NCBI GenBank assembly: GCA_964645005.1
Contig: CAZXYS010000044.1
Coordinates: 1 to 29,808, forward strand
Length of the DNA: 29,808 nt
Reading direction: 5' to 3'
Source: CAZXYS01 sp964645005
GTDB lineage: Bacteria > Bacteroidota > Ignavibacteria > Kapaibacteriales > UBA2268
This document shows, in pieces, positions 15,433-23,356 of this stretch (the first letter of the stretch is position 1; the number at the start of each line of letters is the position of its first letter). The notes beneath the pieces were generated by a model. That model had not been told where the DNA came from, ran no database searches, and worked only from the letters and a program-made list of their open reading frames with translations. Position numbers and translations under genes: made by a program.

Positions 15433-15732
15433 CTACCGGTTTTGCAATTTTTTTACTTTAGCCAATTTATGCAGATACAATATCTCTAACATCATAAAAA
15501 CGAATGCTGCCGTAAGCAGGGCAAGCGCGAAAGAAAGCTTATGATTTTCGAATATCATCATGCCCGCCCAAACCAAGGCTAACATCACAAAGAATCTTAT
15601 AACCAAAGAACTTAGGACAATTTTGTTAAATTCATCGAATTCTTTCTTTTTTAATGCGCGTTTGCTGTAGAACAGCGATACAAGCGCATTCAATAAACTA
15701 AGTAATATCCCCGCCGATATTGCAAGTATCAT
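15433..15732 (-). CDS. Small three-helix membrane protein of the atp operon
   Basis: A 99-residue protein not assigned to a named family. Three hydrophobic segments lie at about 1-22, 43-60 and 66-88, and it ends with a basic tail (KLAKVKKLQNR). It overlaps the upstream AtpZ/I-like gene by 4 bp (ATGA), so translation is coupled, and it precedes atpB by 19 bp. In other FCB genomes a comparable short gene sits between atpI and atpB. A role in Fo assembly, like AtpI or AtpR, is plausible but inferred from context. Confidence 0.85.
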   Translation of the reverse strand: MILAISAGILLSLLNALVSLFYSKRALKKKEFDEFNKIVLSSLVIRFFVMLALVWAGMMIFENHKLSFALALLTAAFVFMMLEILYLHKLAKVKKLQNR

Positions 15733-15989
15733 TTACCTTTCTTTTTCTTTTCCTGCCGCGAAATTGTCCTGAAAAAATTTACGAATGCTGCGGCAATCCC
15801 AAACAAAGAACAAATAATCAGTAACAATGGTTTCGTATCAAATTGAGTGTCGAGCCACCATCCTAACAATGCCATTAATCCTACTGTCAAAGCCATCCTT
15901 AATCCGAGATCCAGGTATGGCGCAAGTTCTTTAAATACAACGTTTAACGAACTCTTACGTTTTTTTCTATCGTCGTTGTCACTCGCCAT
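15729..15989 (-). CDS. AtpZ/AtpI family protein, first gene of the atp operon
   Basis: An 86-residue protein with a charged N-terminus (MASDNDDRKKRKSS). Two membrane helices (about 28-46 and 54-73) flank the family-typical GWWLDTQFDTKPLLLI turn, and the C-terminus is lysine-rich. AtpZ/AtpI proteins help assemble the c-ring or import Mg/Ca for it in other bacteria. As the first cistron, its start at 15989 lies 17 nt below a clear FCB-type -7 box. It overlaps the next gene by 4 bp. Confidence 0.87.
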   Translation of the reverse strand: MASDNDDRKKRKSSLNVVFKELAPYLDLGLRMALTVGLMALLGWWLDTQFDTKPLLLIICSLFGIAAAFVNFFRTISRQEKKKKGK

Positions 15990-16005
15990 TTCAATTTAAT
16001 GGTTG

Positions 16006-16037
16006 CAAAGATAAAGGTTTTATTAAATACAAACAAA
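16006..16037 (-). promoter_or_regulatory. Bacteroidota-type promoter of the atp operon
   Basis: On the minus strand TTTG (16037-16034), 20 nt, then TATCTTTG (16013-16006). This matches the known Bacteroidota consensus TTTG-N19/20-TAnnTTTG. It lies 17 nt before the first atp gene, leaving a very short leader. The same spacing and -7 box recur at 18293, 21150 and 22310. Confidence 0.85.
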
Positions 16038-16424
16038 AAAAATGATTTGCATTGAATAGTTTATTTAGCTTTTTGTAATCCAATTGGTGGTTTAATCCTA
16101 AACCCCAATTATTTATTGTTATTCCGTACTATCCTGTAAACAGTTTCCCGTCAGATATCCCTGATTCCCAAATTTCGATTTGGGAATCAGTTCTTTCCCT
16201 CAAAGTTTCACTTTGAAAATCTCCCATCTCGAGACCATCCCAAAAGATAGTGAATGTCATTCCTGCGAAAGACGAAAATCCTGCTTTAGCAGGACTGGAA
16301 TCTAAAATTCCCCTCATTCCCTTTAGCAAAGGAGGACCCAAGGGATTGTATCAATTAGAAATTGTATAACCCTTCACCGCCACTCTTATTCCCCATCCTT
16401 ACTAAGGAGGGAGTTAGGGGGTGG
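16038..16424. repeat. Spacer with hairpin modules, copy 1 of a composite repeat
   Basis: No gene is visible. It contains a 13-bp perfect stem (16161-16173 with 16178-16190) closed by a TTCG loop. A 7-bp hairpin follows, TCAAAGT/ACTTTGA (16200-16216), then 'gtcattcctgcgaa' with the short hairpin TCCTGC, loop TTTA, GCAGGA (16279-16294), and 'ccctttagcaaagg' and 'ccatccttactaagg' modules. The same hairpins in the same order occur at 17993-18048 and 18402-18455. The end of the CBM9-like gene (stop 16425) abuts this region. Confidence 0.8.
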
Positions 16425-17783
16425 TCAAAACCCATACTCCATCAAATGCTTCAAGATCTCCCCCCGATAAATATTCTGCGTATCTCCGTACCATTCCTTA
16501 TCCGGCACCAGCACCAGCGCCCCGTAAGTCGATGGATTCAGCGGCGCAAACTTCGACGTTGCTATCTGCGTTTCTTCTTCCGGTCTATATTCATTATCAA
16601 TATCTCTATAAACGACCGTACAGCCCAGTTCAGTCGAATCATCCTCATAGATTGGCGCCTCTTCAAATCCGAGCAGAGCAAAAGGAATCTTGAATTTCAA
16701 CCGGAATCCCTTATGCGTCGTATCCGATACCACCTGCACACTGCGCGCCGCCTGCTTTTGGTAAGGCTCCAGATCATCCGTCGTACTTATCTTTATATAG
16801 GGCTTCTTCTCATAGAAATCCCCCGGATAAACCGAAAAGCAGTATATCCCAATTTCCGCATTAGTCCTGAACTTCAGCGTATTCCCCTTGGTGATAGTGA
16901 ACCGGTCTTTCCCTTCCAGGTATGGCGGGATAACATCCATCCACACCTCGACAAAATCCCCGAGGCAGGTATCACATCTTTGCGTAACCACTTTATCATC
17001 AATAGTTTCCACCGTCATATACAGATACTTGCTGTCATATTTCGAATGCACCCTGAACGAAGCATCATCCTTCCCTTTCCAATAATAGGCTCCTTTATGC
17101 ACATAATCCACATCATAGCTGAACGGCTCATGCGCATGACCTTTATAGATCTGCCGATCGCGGCTGTAAGAGGGGATAGCCAGATAATCTGCGAAAAATT
17201 CCACCTCACCGCTATTCGTATGCAGATATTTCTCCGTATTTTCCAAAGTTTTGTAGTTTTTATAGGTTTCATGCGTCAACCTGCCTTTCCTGCGGGTAGT
17301 GAACTCATCCAGCCATATCAGCGAGCCGTTATCGAAAGTATATCCACGAATCAGCCAGTCGAACTGCTTCCGTTTCCGCGTCACAAAGCACGCATTATGC
17401 CGGATAACAACGCCAATCTCCAGAGGAATATCAACATATTCATATTCAAACTGTCCGACCTTTGTCAGATACCCTTCAATATTCACAAACAGATACACCT
17501 GCACTACCCGCTCCTTCTCCGCGGCAAGTTTCACAGTGAAGGCGACATCCGTATAATCATCACCCGAGAAATCGCCGACATCCCAGCCCCAGATAGAATA
17601 ATCCGAGCCCATCGGCAATTCTCTTTTCAGGTCGAGAATAAGCTCCTTCGCAAAATACTTATCCAGCCGCTGAGCTAATTCCGCAAATTTCATCCCCTGC
17701 TGCGCAGTAATAAAAGTATTGGTAATAATGACAAATAACACCATTACCATCACAAACCGTATAAAAGAAACACCTTTTTTCAT
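16425..17783 (-). CDS. Secreted protein with CBM9-like C-terminal domain
   Basis: A 452-residue exported protein. The signal peptide is about residues 1-27 (hydrophobic run FVMVMVLFVIITNTF, cleavage near ITA-QQ). The N-terminal half has WDVGDFSGDDYTDVAFTVK (67-85), similar to FG-GAP/VCBS calcium-loop repeats. Residues ~232-440 resemble a family 9 carbohydrate-binding/DOMON-like sandwich: KYDSKYLYMTVETIDD (248-263) and GDFVEVWMD (275-283) are the typical strands. Function is unknown; it could bind a glycan or heme-like ligand at the cell surface. It is transcribed alone from a promoter ~510 nt upstream (18293) across a long hairpin-rich leader. Confidence 0.78.
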   Translation of the reverse strand: MKKGVSFIRFVMVMVLFVIITNTFITAQQGMKFAELAQRLDKYFAKELILDLKRELPMGSDYSIWGWDVGDFSGDDYTDVAFTVKLAAEKERVVQVYLFVNIEGYLTKVGQFEYEYVDIPLEIGVVIRHNACFVTRKRKQFDWLIRGYTFDNGSLIWLDEFTTRRKGRLTHETYKNYKTLENTEKYLHTNSGEVEFFADYLAIPSYSRDRQIYKGHAHEPFSYDVDYVHKGAYYWKGKDDASFRVHSKYDSKYLYMTVETIDDKVVTQRCDTCLGDFVEVWMDVIPPYLEGKDRFTITKGNTLKFRTNAEIGIYCFSVYPGDFYEKKPYIKISTTDDLEPYQKQAARSVQVVSDTTHKGFRLKFKIPFALLGFEEAPIYEDDSTELGCTVVYRDIDNEYRPEEETQIATSKFAPLNPSTYGALVLVPDKEWYGDTQNIYRGEILKHLMEYGF

Positions 17784-18292
17784 ATAATTTTCAATAAGTT
17801 ATCAAATTTATTTAACATGATTCCCACCGAGAAACTCTCCCACGTCTTCAATTTAAAACTAAAAAAGTGTCATTCCTGCGAATGTCTTTAGATCCTGCTT
17901 TAGCAGGGCAGGAATCTAAAATTCCCCTCATTGAGGGGTGTCAGTCCGAAGGACTGACGGGGTGGACTCCTCAATTCGTAATTGAACGCACCCTGATTCC
18001 CAAATTCCGATTTGGGAATTATCATTTTTCCTCAAAGTTATACTTTGATCACCTCTAGTCTCCGTCAGGTATTACACCTGACGCCATACTCAGTGTTTAG
18101 TACCGGGTGGACTCTTCAACTCACAGTTGAACAAATCCACAGGTTTCAGCCGCCGTCAGCCAAAAATTAAAAATCAACCTATTTAACTTTAGCCGTTAAC
18201 CTTTAACCATTAACCTTTTATAAATTAGAACCAAAAATTATCCATCTGGCAAAACCTCACAGAGTAAATAAAGTTTTACCAAAAAGATCTTA

Positions 18293-18324
18293 CAAAGATA
18301 CAATTAACACAATATCTAAACAAA
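18293..18324 (-). promoter_or_regulatory. Promoter cassette, copy 1
   Basis: Minus strand TTTG (18324-18321), 20 nt, TATCTTTG (18300-18293). It faces the CBM9-like gene, giving a predicted leader of about 500 nt. About 45-75 bp around it are nearly identical to the regions at 21150 and 22310. Confidence 0.8.
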
Positions 18325-18352
18325 ACAATAACCGCAAGCAGTTGAAATTATT

Positions 18353-18380
18353 GTAAAAAAGGAGGGGATGCCAGCCCTCC
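18353..18380 (-). terminator. Probable Rho-independent terminator downstream of the PfkB kinase gene
   Basis: On the minus strand: GGAGGG arm (18380-18375), 8-nt loop, CCCTCC arm (18366-18361), then six T (18360-18355). It lies about 350 nt past the kinase stop and just before the next promoter cassette, so it would insulate the two transcription units. Confidence 0.65.
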
Positions 18381-18733
18381 GGCACCAAACCTATTGGCAT
18401 CCTGATTCCCAAATTCCGATTTGGGCATCAGCGCCTTTCCTCAAAGCTTCACTTTAATAATCTCAAGTCTCGCGTCTATCTCAAAAGTTAGTGAAAGTCA
18501 TTCCTGCGAATTCAGGAATCTCATTCCCCCTTAGCAAAGGGGGATAAAGGGGGTTGTATTAATTCCCCTCATTGAGAGGTGCCCGAGCGCAGCAAGGGCA
18601 GGGTGGACTCTTCATACGCAATTCCTAATTCGTATTTGAATAAACCCCAGACCCCGGATCCCCGACCCCCATAAATCACAGTTCAGAACAAAATCTGGGA
18701 AATCAAATTAATCAGCGAAATCTGTGGTCAAAA

Positions 18734-19723
18734 TCAGCGGTCCAAAATCTCCTCCGCAATTGCTCGATGATCCTCATTCAACCTTGCACCGAACTGAGAG
18801 ATCACCCGCGACGCGGCATAGGCGCCCAGACGTCCCGCTTTCTCCGGCGGACAGCCATTGATCAGACCGAACAACACACCTGCCGAGTACATATCACCGG
18901 CGCCCGTCGTATCCAGCGGTTTCGTTTCGTAGGGCGGAATCTCATAATCTTTGCCTTCCCATCTAATGCGGGAACCCCGCGCACCCAGTGTCACCGCCGT
19001 GTTCTTATAATTCTCACTCAGTGCCTTATACGCATCCTCTATATTATCCGTCTGCGTGAAAGACTGCGCTTCCAACTCATTACAGAAAATCAGGTCAGCG
19101 TTCTTCGTAACTCTCTCCAGATCATCCCTGAAAGTCTCCGTCACAAACCTATCCGAAAAAGTAACGGCAATCTTCGTATCATACTTCTGCGCCATATCCA
19201 TCGCGGCTGCGCACGCCTCGACACCTTCCGGCGACGTAAACCTATACCCTTCGATATATATCCACTCCGAGCGCCGGATCAGATCCTCATTCAAATTCGC
19301 CGCCGCATAATGAGCCGAAGCCCCCAGCGAGCTATGCATAGTCCTCTCCGCATCGGGCGTAATCAGCACTACACACGTACCCGTCGGCTGCGAATCCAGC
19401 AGCTCCGCATGAACGATAATGTCGAGCTCTTTAAACTCATTCGAATAGAACAGCCCGAGCTCATCATTGCCCAGCGTCGTCTGGAAAGCGCCGCGTCCGC
19501 CGAATTTGCTGAACGCTATCATCGAATTCGCGACAGAACCGCCGCTGCACCTAAAATGCTCCTTATCGCCAAGCTTTTGAATCAGCTTACTTTGCTCCTC
19601 CGCATCGGCGAGCTTCATTTCACCTTTGCTCATTCCAAGCGATTCAACCCCGTCATTTTGCATCTCATACTGAAGATCGACGAGAGCATTCCCAATTCCT
19701 GTCAGTTGAATGTCTTTTTCCAT
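18734..19723 (-). CDS. PfkB-family carbohydrate/nucleoside kinase (adenosine kinase-like)
   Basis: A 329-residue ribokinase-fold enzyme. The substrate-side CSGGSVANSM is at 59-68. The ATP/catalytic motif DTTGAGDMYSAG starts at 271, with Asp277 as the catalytic base and TGAG forming the anion hole. AVTLGARGS (243-251) is the preceding nucleotide-binding strand. N-terminal GIGNALVD and overall length fit the bacterial adenosine kinase-like subgroup, but sugar substrates are equally possible. The stop codon lies in a repeat shared with 21346-21410, so the last residues may have been set by a repeat insertion. It is 147 bp downstream of ddl and may share its transcript. Confidence 0.9.
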   Translation of the reverse strand: MEKDIQLTGIGNALVDLQYEMQNDGVESLGMSKGEMKLADAEEQSKLIQKLGDKEHFRCSGGSVANSMIAFSKFGGRGAFQTTLGNDELGLFYSNEFKELDIIVHAELLDSQPTGTCVVLITPDAERTMHSSLGASAHYAAANLNEDLIRRSEWIYIEGYRFTSPEGVEACAAAMDMAQKYDTKIAVTFSDRFVTETFRDDLERVTKNADLIFCNELEAQSFTQTDNIEDAYKALSENYKNTAVTLGARGSRIRWEGKDYEIPPYETKPLDTTGAGDMYSAGVLFGLINGCPPEKAGRLGAYAASRVISQFGARLNEDHRAIAEEILDR

Positions 19724-19870
19724 ATCTATAACATCTTGATTTTGTTCTACATAATATAATATTTGTCATTTCTTCAAATCTTGCCATCCCTGCTAATCTC
19801 GTAGATCCTGCTTTAGCAGGGCAGGAATCTTTATTTTTCCTTAAAAAAGGGGGACAAAGGGAGTTGTGCC
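19724..19870. repeat. Spacer with TTTA-loop hairpin and G-rich module
   Basis: A 147-bp ddl-kinase spacer. It holds the module 'ccctgctaatctcgtagatc', TCCTGC (19806-19811), loop TTTA, GCAGGG (19816-19821), 'gcaggaatct' and 'aaaaaagggggacaaagg'. This composite is seen at 16257-16340, 17870-17925 and 18496-18560. No TAnnTTTG promoter element toward the kinase gene was found. Confidence 0.7.
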
Positions 19871-20887
19871 CTACTCCTCCAGCGCCAGATCAATAATCCT
19901 CTGACAGAGTTCCTTAAAATCCATCCCGATCTCTTTCGCAGCCATCGGCACCAGGCTCAACTCCGTAAACCCCGGAATCGTATTAACTTCCAGACAGAAT
20001 GGCTGCCCGTCCTCATCGAGTCTGAAATCCACCCTGCCAAACCCCCGGCACCCGAGCACCCGGTACGCCGTATAACCAGCATTCCGCGTAAAATCATCGA
20101 TATCTTCGAGGATATCCGCGGGGCAGACGTACTCCGTCTTGCCTTTCGTATATTTATGCTCATAATCGTAAAAACCGGTATCAGGAAGGATTTCCACTAT
20201 AGGCAGCGCCTCATCGCCCAGCATCCCGACTGTGATCTCTCTGCCTTTGATAAACTGCTCGATTATCAAGCGATCCGAGTATTTCGCCGCATTTTTTGCC
20301 GCAAGCTGAATATCTTCCAGGATACCCGACTTCACGTGAGTTATACCTATAGTCGAGCCCTGATCGTTCGGCTTCACAATTACATTTTTCCCAAGTTCGC
20401 TTCTTACCTGCTTATAAAAATCATAGTCGTCAATTTCATCTTTTCTCACTGGGATATACGAAGGCGTCGGGATCCCCGCAGCCTGAAATAATATTTTCGA
20501 CGAGAGCTTATCTATCGCCAGCGAGCTTGCCTTCACACCGCTTCCCGTGTAGGGGACACCGCGAAGATCCAGCAGAGCCTGAAACTTGCCGTCTTCGCCA
20601 TTATGACCGTGCAGCAGTATGAAAACCACATCCACATTATCGAACAACTCAGAATTGACGCATTCAATAAGCGATTTCGTCGAGAACTGCGCCAATTCCT
20701 CATCAGTCGGGAAAGAGGTCACTGCTTCCAATTCCTCAATATTTCTCAGTCCATTCGCACCATAAGCCGGATCAATCGGTTTCACGGTATGTCCTAATTC
20801 CTGCAATGCTTTTACTACGGCGATACCGCCTGCGATCGACACATTCCTTTCCGGCGAAATCCCGCCAAAAACTACAGCTATATTCAT
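19871..20887 (-). CDS. ddl: D-alanine--D-alanine ligase
   Basis: A 338-residue ATP-grasp enzyme that makes D-Ala-D-Ala for peptidoglycan. N-terminal GGISPERNVS (8-17) contains the conserved Glu13 that holds the first D-Ala. LHGHNGEDG (92-100) and YTGSGVKASSLAIDK (113-127) are the standard Ddl signatures. C-terminal GRVDFRLDEDGQPFCLEVNT followed by IPGFTELS carries the Mg ligands Asp, Glu and Asn and the ligand-binding loop. It stands alone, without mur or fts neighbours. A promoter cassette lies 262 nt upstream (21150), and the kinase follows 147 bp downstream. The stop is TAG. Confidence 0.96.
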   Translation of the reverse strand: MNIAVVFGGISPERNVSIAGGIAVVKALQELGHTVKPIDPAYGANGLRNIEELEAVTSFPTDEELAQFSTKSLIECVNSELFDNVDVVFILLHGHNGEDGKFQALLDLRGVPYTGSGVKASSLAIDKLSSKILFQAAGIPTPSYIPVRKDEIDDYDFYKQVRSELGKNVIVKPNDQGSTIGITHVKSGILEDIQLAAKNAAKYSDRLIIEQFIKGREITVGMLGDEALPIVEILPDTGFYDYEHKYTKGKTEYVCPADILEDIDDFTRNAGYTAYRVLGCRGFGRVDFRLDEDGQPFCLEVNTIPGFTELSLVPMAAKEIGMDFKELCQRIIDLALEE

Positions 20888-21413
20888 CTCTATCCTTCCT
20901 GATTAATTCTACTACCGAAATTAAATGATCTCAATCCAACGCTCCAGCGTCACTCTTCATTCGTAATTCCTAATTCGTAATTGACTACCGTCGTCATATC
21001 TAATTTCCGTCTCCGTTGGGTGTTACACCTGACGCCTTATTCCGTTTTATCCGTTAGCCTTTAACCGTTAACCTTTTTTCAATTTAGGATTAAAAAAGAA
21101 TACATTTGGCAAATAATAATGTTTACAAAGTTATGCCAAATATATCTTACAAAGATACAATTAACATCACATCTAAACAAAACATTAACCGAAAGCCGGT
21201 CAGAATATTGTAAAATAGGTAGTATATATCTAACCCTCCGGCATCATTCCTCAATTCTTAATTCGTAATCGAATAATCCCCTACTCTGGACAGAAATCCG
21301 TAGGATTTAAACCTTTCTGAAAATCACGGTAATCCCAAAAATCACATAAATCACAGTTCAGAACAAAATCTGGGAAATCAAAATAATCAGCGCAAATCAG
21401 CGGTTCAGACATC
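20888..21413. repeat. Gene-free spacer with copy 2 of the promoter-bearing repeat
   Basis: No gene is visible in 526 bp. Hairpin modules include 'attcctaattcgtaattga' (near 20964) and 'cgttgggtgttacacctgacg' (near 21016), a diverged version of the module at 18064. From about 21042 to 21260 it parallels 18181-18385: 'ccgttaacctttaacc', 'ggcaaa', the promoter, 'attgtaaaa' and 'ccctccggca'. Bases 21346-21392 repeat 18671-18717. Confidence 0.75.
21150..21181 (-). promoter_or_regulatory. Promoter cassette, copy 2, facing ddl
   Basis: Minus strand TTTG (21181-21178), 20 nt, TATCTTTG (21157-21150). It directs transcription to ddl, whose start is 262 nt downstream. The flanks 'cttacaaagatacaattaac' and 'atctaaacaaaac' match copy 1. 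Confidence 0.8.
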
Positions 21414-22172
21414 CTAATTCCCAACCGACTCATCATACATTTTACGCAACTCCTTCACATCCTCCCACGTTAATTTCTTAAGGTTAGGGTTCCGCAGCAG
21501 CGCCGCCGGGTGGTACGTCACCATAGTTTTGATCCCGTGATAATCCAGCACCTTACCGCGCGTATCCCGCATTACGTGCTTCTTCTTCAGCAGCGAATCC
21601 ACAGCCGTAAGCCCCAGCGCCAGTATAAACTCCGGATTGATAAGCTCGATCTGCTTCTTCAGGTAGGGCTCACATTCATCTATCTCACTCTGCTCCGGTC
21701 GGCGATTCTCCGGCGGTCTACACTTAATGATGTTGCCGATAAACACATCCTCCCGCTTAAAGCCGATTGCAGCAAGAATTTTCGTCAGAAGCTGCCCCGC
21801 GCGCCCGACGAACGGCTCACCTTGCAGATCTTCATCTCTACCAGGCGCCTCGCCGATGACCATAATATCCGCATTAGGGTTTCCCGCGCCGAAGACAAAC
21901 TTCGTCCGCGAAAAGCCCAGCGGACACTTCGTGCAGTTATGTATCTTATCGTAGAGTTCATCGAGATCCTTCGCCTCCATCCACTCTTCCCGCTCTGTGA
22001 AAAGATCATCCGGATCATCGAGCAACTTCGTTTTCTCCTCTGAATTACCCCTATGCTCCTTCAATTCTTCCTTATCTTCTTTAATTTCGTTAAAATAGAG
22101 GTAATCACCCGATACTTCCCTCTGCTGATTAAAATACTGCTCGATTTTATCTATTAGATTTTTTTCTGCCAT
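21414..22172 (-). CDS. Family 4 (Fe-S) uracil-DNA glycosylase
   Basis: A 252-residue DNA repair enzyme that removes uracil arising from cytosine deamination. The first ~70 residues are charged and variable; the catalytic domain follows. Four cysteines for the 4Fe-4S cluster are present: Cys80, Cys83 (CTKC), Cys151 (IKCRPPENRRP) and Cys167. Motif A is GEAPGRDED (107-115) and motif B is HPAALLRNP (221-229). Family 4 enzymes tolerate heat and are common in bacteria lacking Ung. A promoter cassette lies 137 nt upstream. The stop is TAG, adjacent to the repeat shared with the kinase 3' end. Confidence 0.94.
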   Translation of the reverse strand: MAEKNLIDKIEQYFNQQREVSGDYLYFNEIKEDKEELKEHRGNSEEKTKLLDDPDDLFTEREEWMEAKDLDELYDKIHNCTKCPLGFSRTKFVFGAGNPNADIMVIGEAPGRDEDLQGEPFVGRAGQLLTKILAAIGFKREDVFIGNIIKCRPPENRRPEQSEIDECEPYLKKQIELINPEFILALGLTAVDSLLKKKHVMRDTRGKVLDYHGIKTMVTYHPAALLRNPNLKKLTWEDVKELRKMYDESVGN

Positions 22173-22807
22173 TTGCCCTTATTTTTTATAGATAGAACTG
22201 ATAAGTCTGCCATTCCCGCGAATGCAGGAGCCCAAAATCACCTAATCAAGAATCAATCTAATGATTAATCTAAAAATTGTTCTTATACAATCAAGTCACA
22301 TATATAATACAAAGATACAATTAACGCGACATCAAAACAAAAGATTACAAAATTAACTTACATTTCCTCCATTTCAGATTATTGCAAGAAAAAAACTAAA
22401 AATTAAAAAGCAAAGTCAATTACCAGTTCACATGCTGTTGGCTTTGATACAGCTTCTCCAGCACAATAATCGATTAAACATGTGCGATAAAACCCTGGCA
22501 CAGACAATCAAGTCACCAACGTAACCCGTAGAGTCGCTTATGTCCTGAGAGAAATCTCGACACAGACATCAGCCATTTCCGCACCGCTCTGAAATACAAC
22601 CCCAAAGTTAAGGACACTCGCATAATTCCCCGGTGAGCTTTGCTAATGAACCAGGCAGGAAAGTTAAGAGTTTTTCTTTCAATATTATGTTTTTATTGAA
22701 ACTATCAAATAAAATAATTAAATTGTATGTTTGTGATTTAGAAAAGAGCTAATTTTTATTATAGAATAGCTCAAAACTTAATGAAATAAGTAATAATTGG
22801 TAAGATT
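22173..22807. other. 635-bp gene-free spacer
   Basis: Contains a fragment of the 'attcccgcgaatgcagga' module (22211 on), promoter cassette copy 3, and about 330 bp (22380-22710) of unassigned sequence with no open frame or RNA gene I can recognise. A TATGTTTG match to the -7 element at 22726-22733 points toward nuoC but lacks a -33 TTTG at the right distance, so it is only a weak promoter candidate. Confidence 0.5.
22310..22341 (-). promoter_or_regulatory. Promoter cassette, copy 3, facing the uracil-DNA glycosylase gene
   Basis: Minus strand TTTG (22341-22338), 20 nt, TATCTTTG (22317-22310). Its start codon is 137 nt downstream. The conserved 'acaaagatacaattaac' is intact, but similarity to copies 1 and 2 fades sooner. 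Confidence 0.78.
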
Positions 22808-23356
22808 ATGGCAGCAGACAAAGAAAAAGTATTGGAGATCGCAAAGAAAATTTACTCGGATATTGAAACTTATGAGCACCGCAATCAAATAGCTTTGCTC
22901 GTACCTAAGGATAAGCTCGTCGAACTATGTCAGGAACTGCGCGACAATGAAGAGACCAGCTTTGATATGTGTCTTGACATAACTGCTATCGATTGGGCAA
23001 CAAAGCAAAACCGATTTGAAACGGTATATTTCCTGTATTCCAACAGAAACAAAGCGCGGATTAGGTTAAGGGTTAAGTTGGATGGTGAATATCCTACCTG
23101 CCCATCCGTGACGAGCATCTGGAGGAGCGCAAACTGGTATGAGAGAGAAACATTTGACATGTACGGCATTAAATTCGAAGGTCATCCATTCCTGCGGCGC
23201 TTCTACATGCCGGAGGACTTTGCCGATCCCGACTCCGGCGAACCTCTTTATCCGTTACGAAAGGATTTTCCATTGATGGGAATACCTGACTCACTGCCCC
23301 TGCCACCGTATCCTGAGAAACACGGCGGTGATTGGGATATCTCTGACGAAAATTAA
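22808..23356 (+). CDS. nuoC: NADH-quinone oxidoreductase subunit C, isolated
   Basis: A 182-residue complex I 30-kDa subunit. The family signature ERETFDMYGIKFEGHP is at 112-127, followed by LRRFYMPEDF, and YPLRKDFPLMG is at 148-158. NuoC sits in the hydrophilic arm beside NuoD. Length is normal for a stand-alone NuoC and it is not fused to NuoD. What is odd is the setting: no nuoB, nuoD or other nuo gene is adjacent. The next gene downstream is convergent and overlaps the stop by 4 bp, so nuoC is monocistronic here. The remaining complex I genes must be elsewhere. Confidence 0.95.
   Translation: MAADKEKVLEIAKKIYSDIETYEHRNQIALLVPKDKLVELCQELRDNEETSFDMCLDITAIDWATKQNRFETVYFLYSNRNKARIRLRVKLDGEYPTCPSVTSIWRSANWYERETFDMYGIKFEGHPFLRRFYMPEDFADPDSGEPLYPLRKDFPLMGIPDSLPLPPYPEKHGGDWDISDEN

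Larger units (their letters stand above)
17784..18733. repeat. 950-bp gene-free spacer built of hairpin modules
   Basis: No credible gene. From left to right: TCCTGC, loop TTTA, GCAGGG (17893-17908); a CCCCTC/GAGGGG hairpin near 17923; TCAGTCC, GAA, GGACTGA near 17940-17957; TCAATT, CGT, AATTGA near 17971; the long CTGATTCCCAAAT-type hairpin at 17993-18020 and TCAAAGT/ACTTTGA at 18032-18048; GTCAGGT/ACCTGAC near 18064-18082; TTCAACT/AGTTGAA near 18115; a promoter (18293-18324); a terminator (18353-18380); copy 3 of the long hairpin (18402-18431); and 'cattcctgcgaattcaggaatct' with G-rich modules (18500-18556). Bases 18671-18717 repeat 21346-21392. Confidence 0.8.

Noticed and set aside
16362..17678. 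438-codon plus-strand open frame opposite the CBM9-like gene
   Set aside because: The opposite strand has a signal peptide and domain-like content; this frame is low-complexity Arg/Ile-rich shadow.
18767..19759. 330-codon plus-strand open frame opposite the PfkB kinase
   Set aside because: The minus strand carries all kinase motifs; the plus frame has no recognisable content.
22380..22710. Hidden small gene or RNA in the spacer before nuoC
   Set aside because: No open frame of protein-like content and no clear promoter-terminator pair was found.
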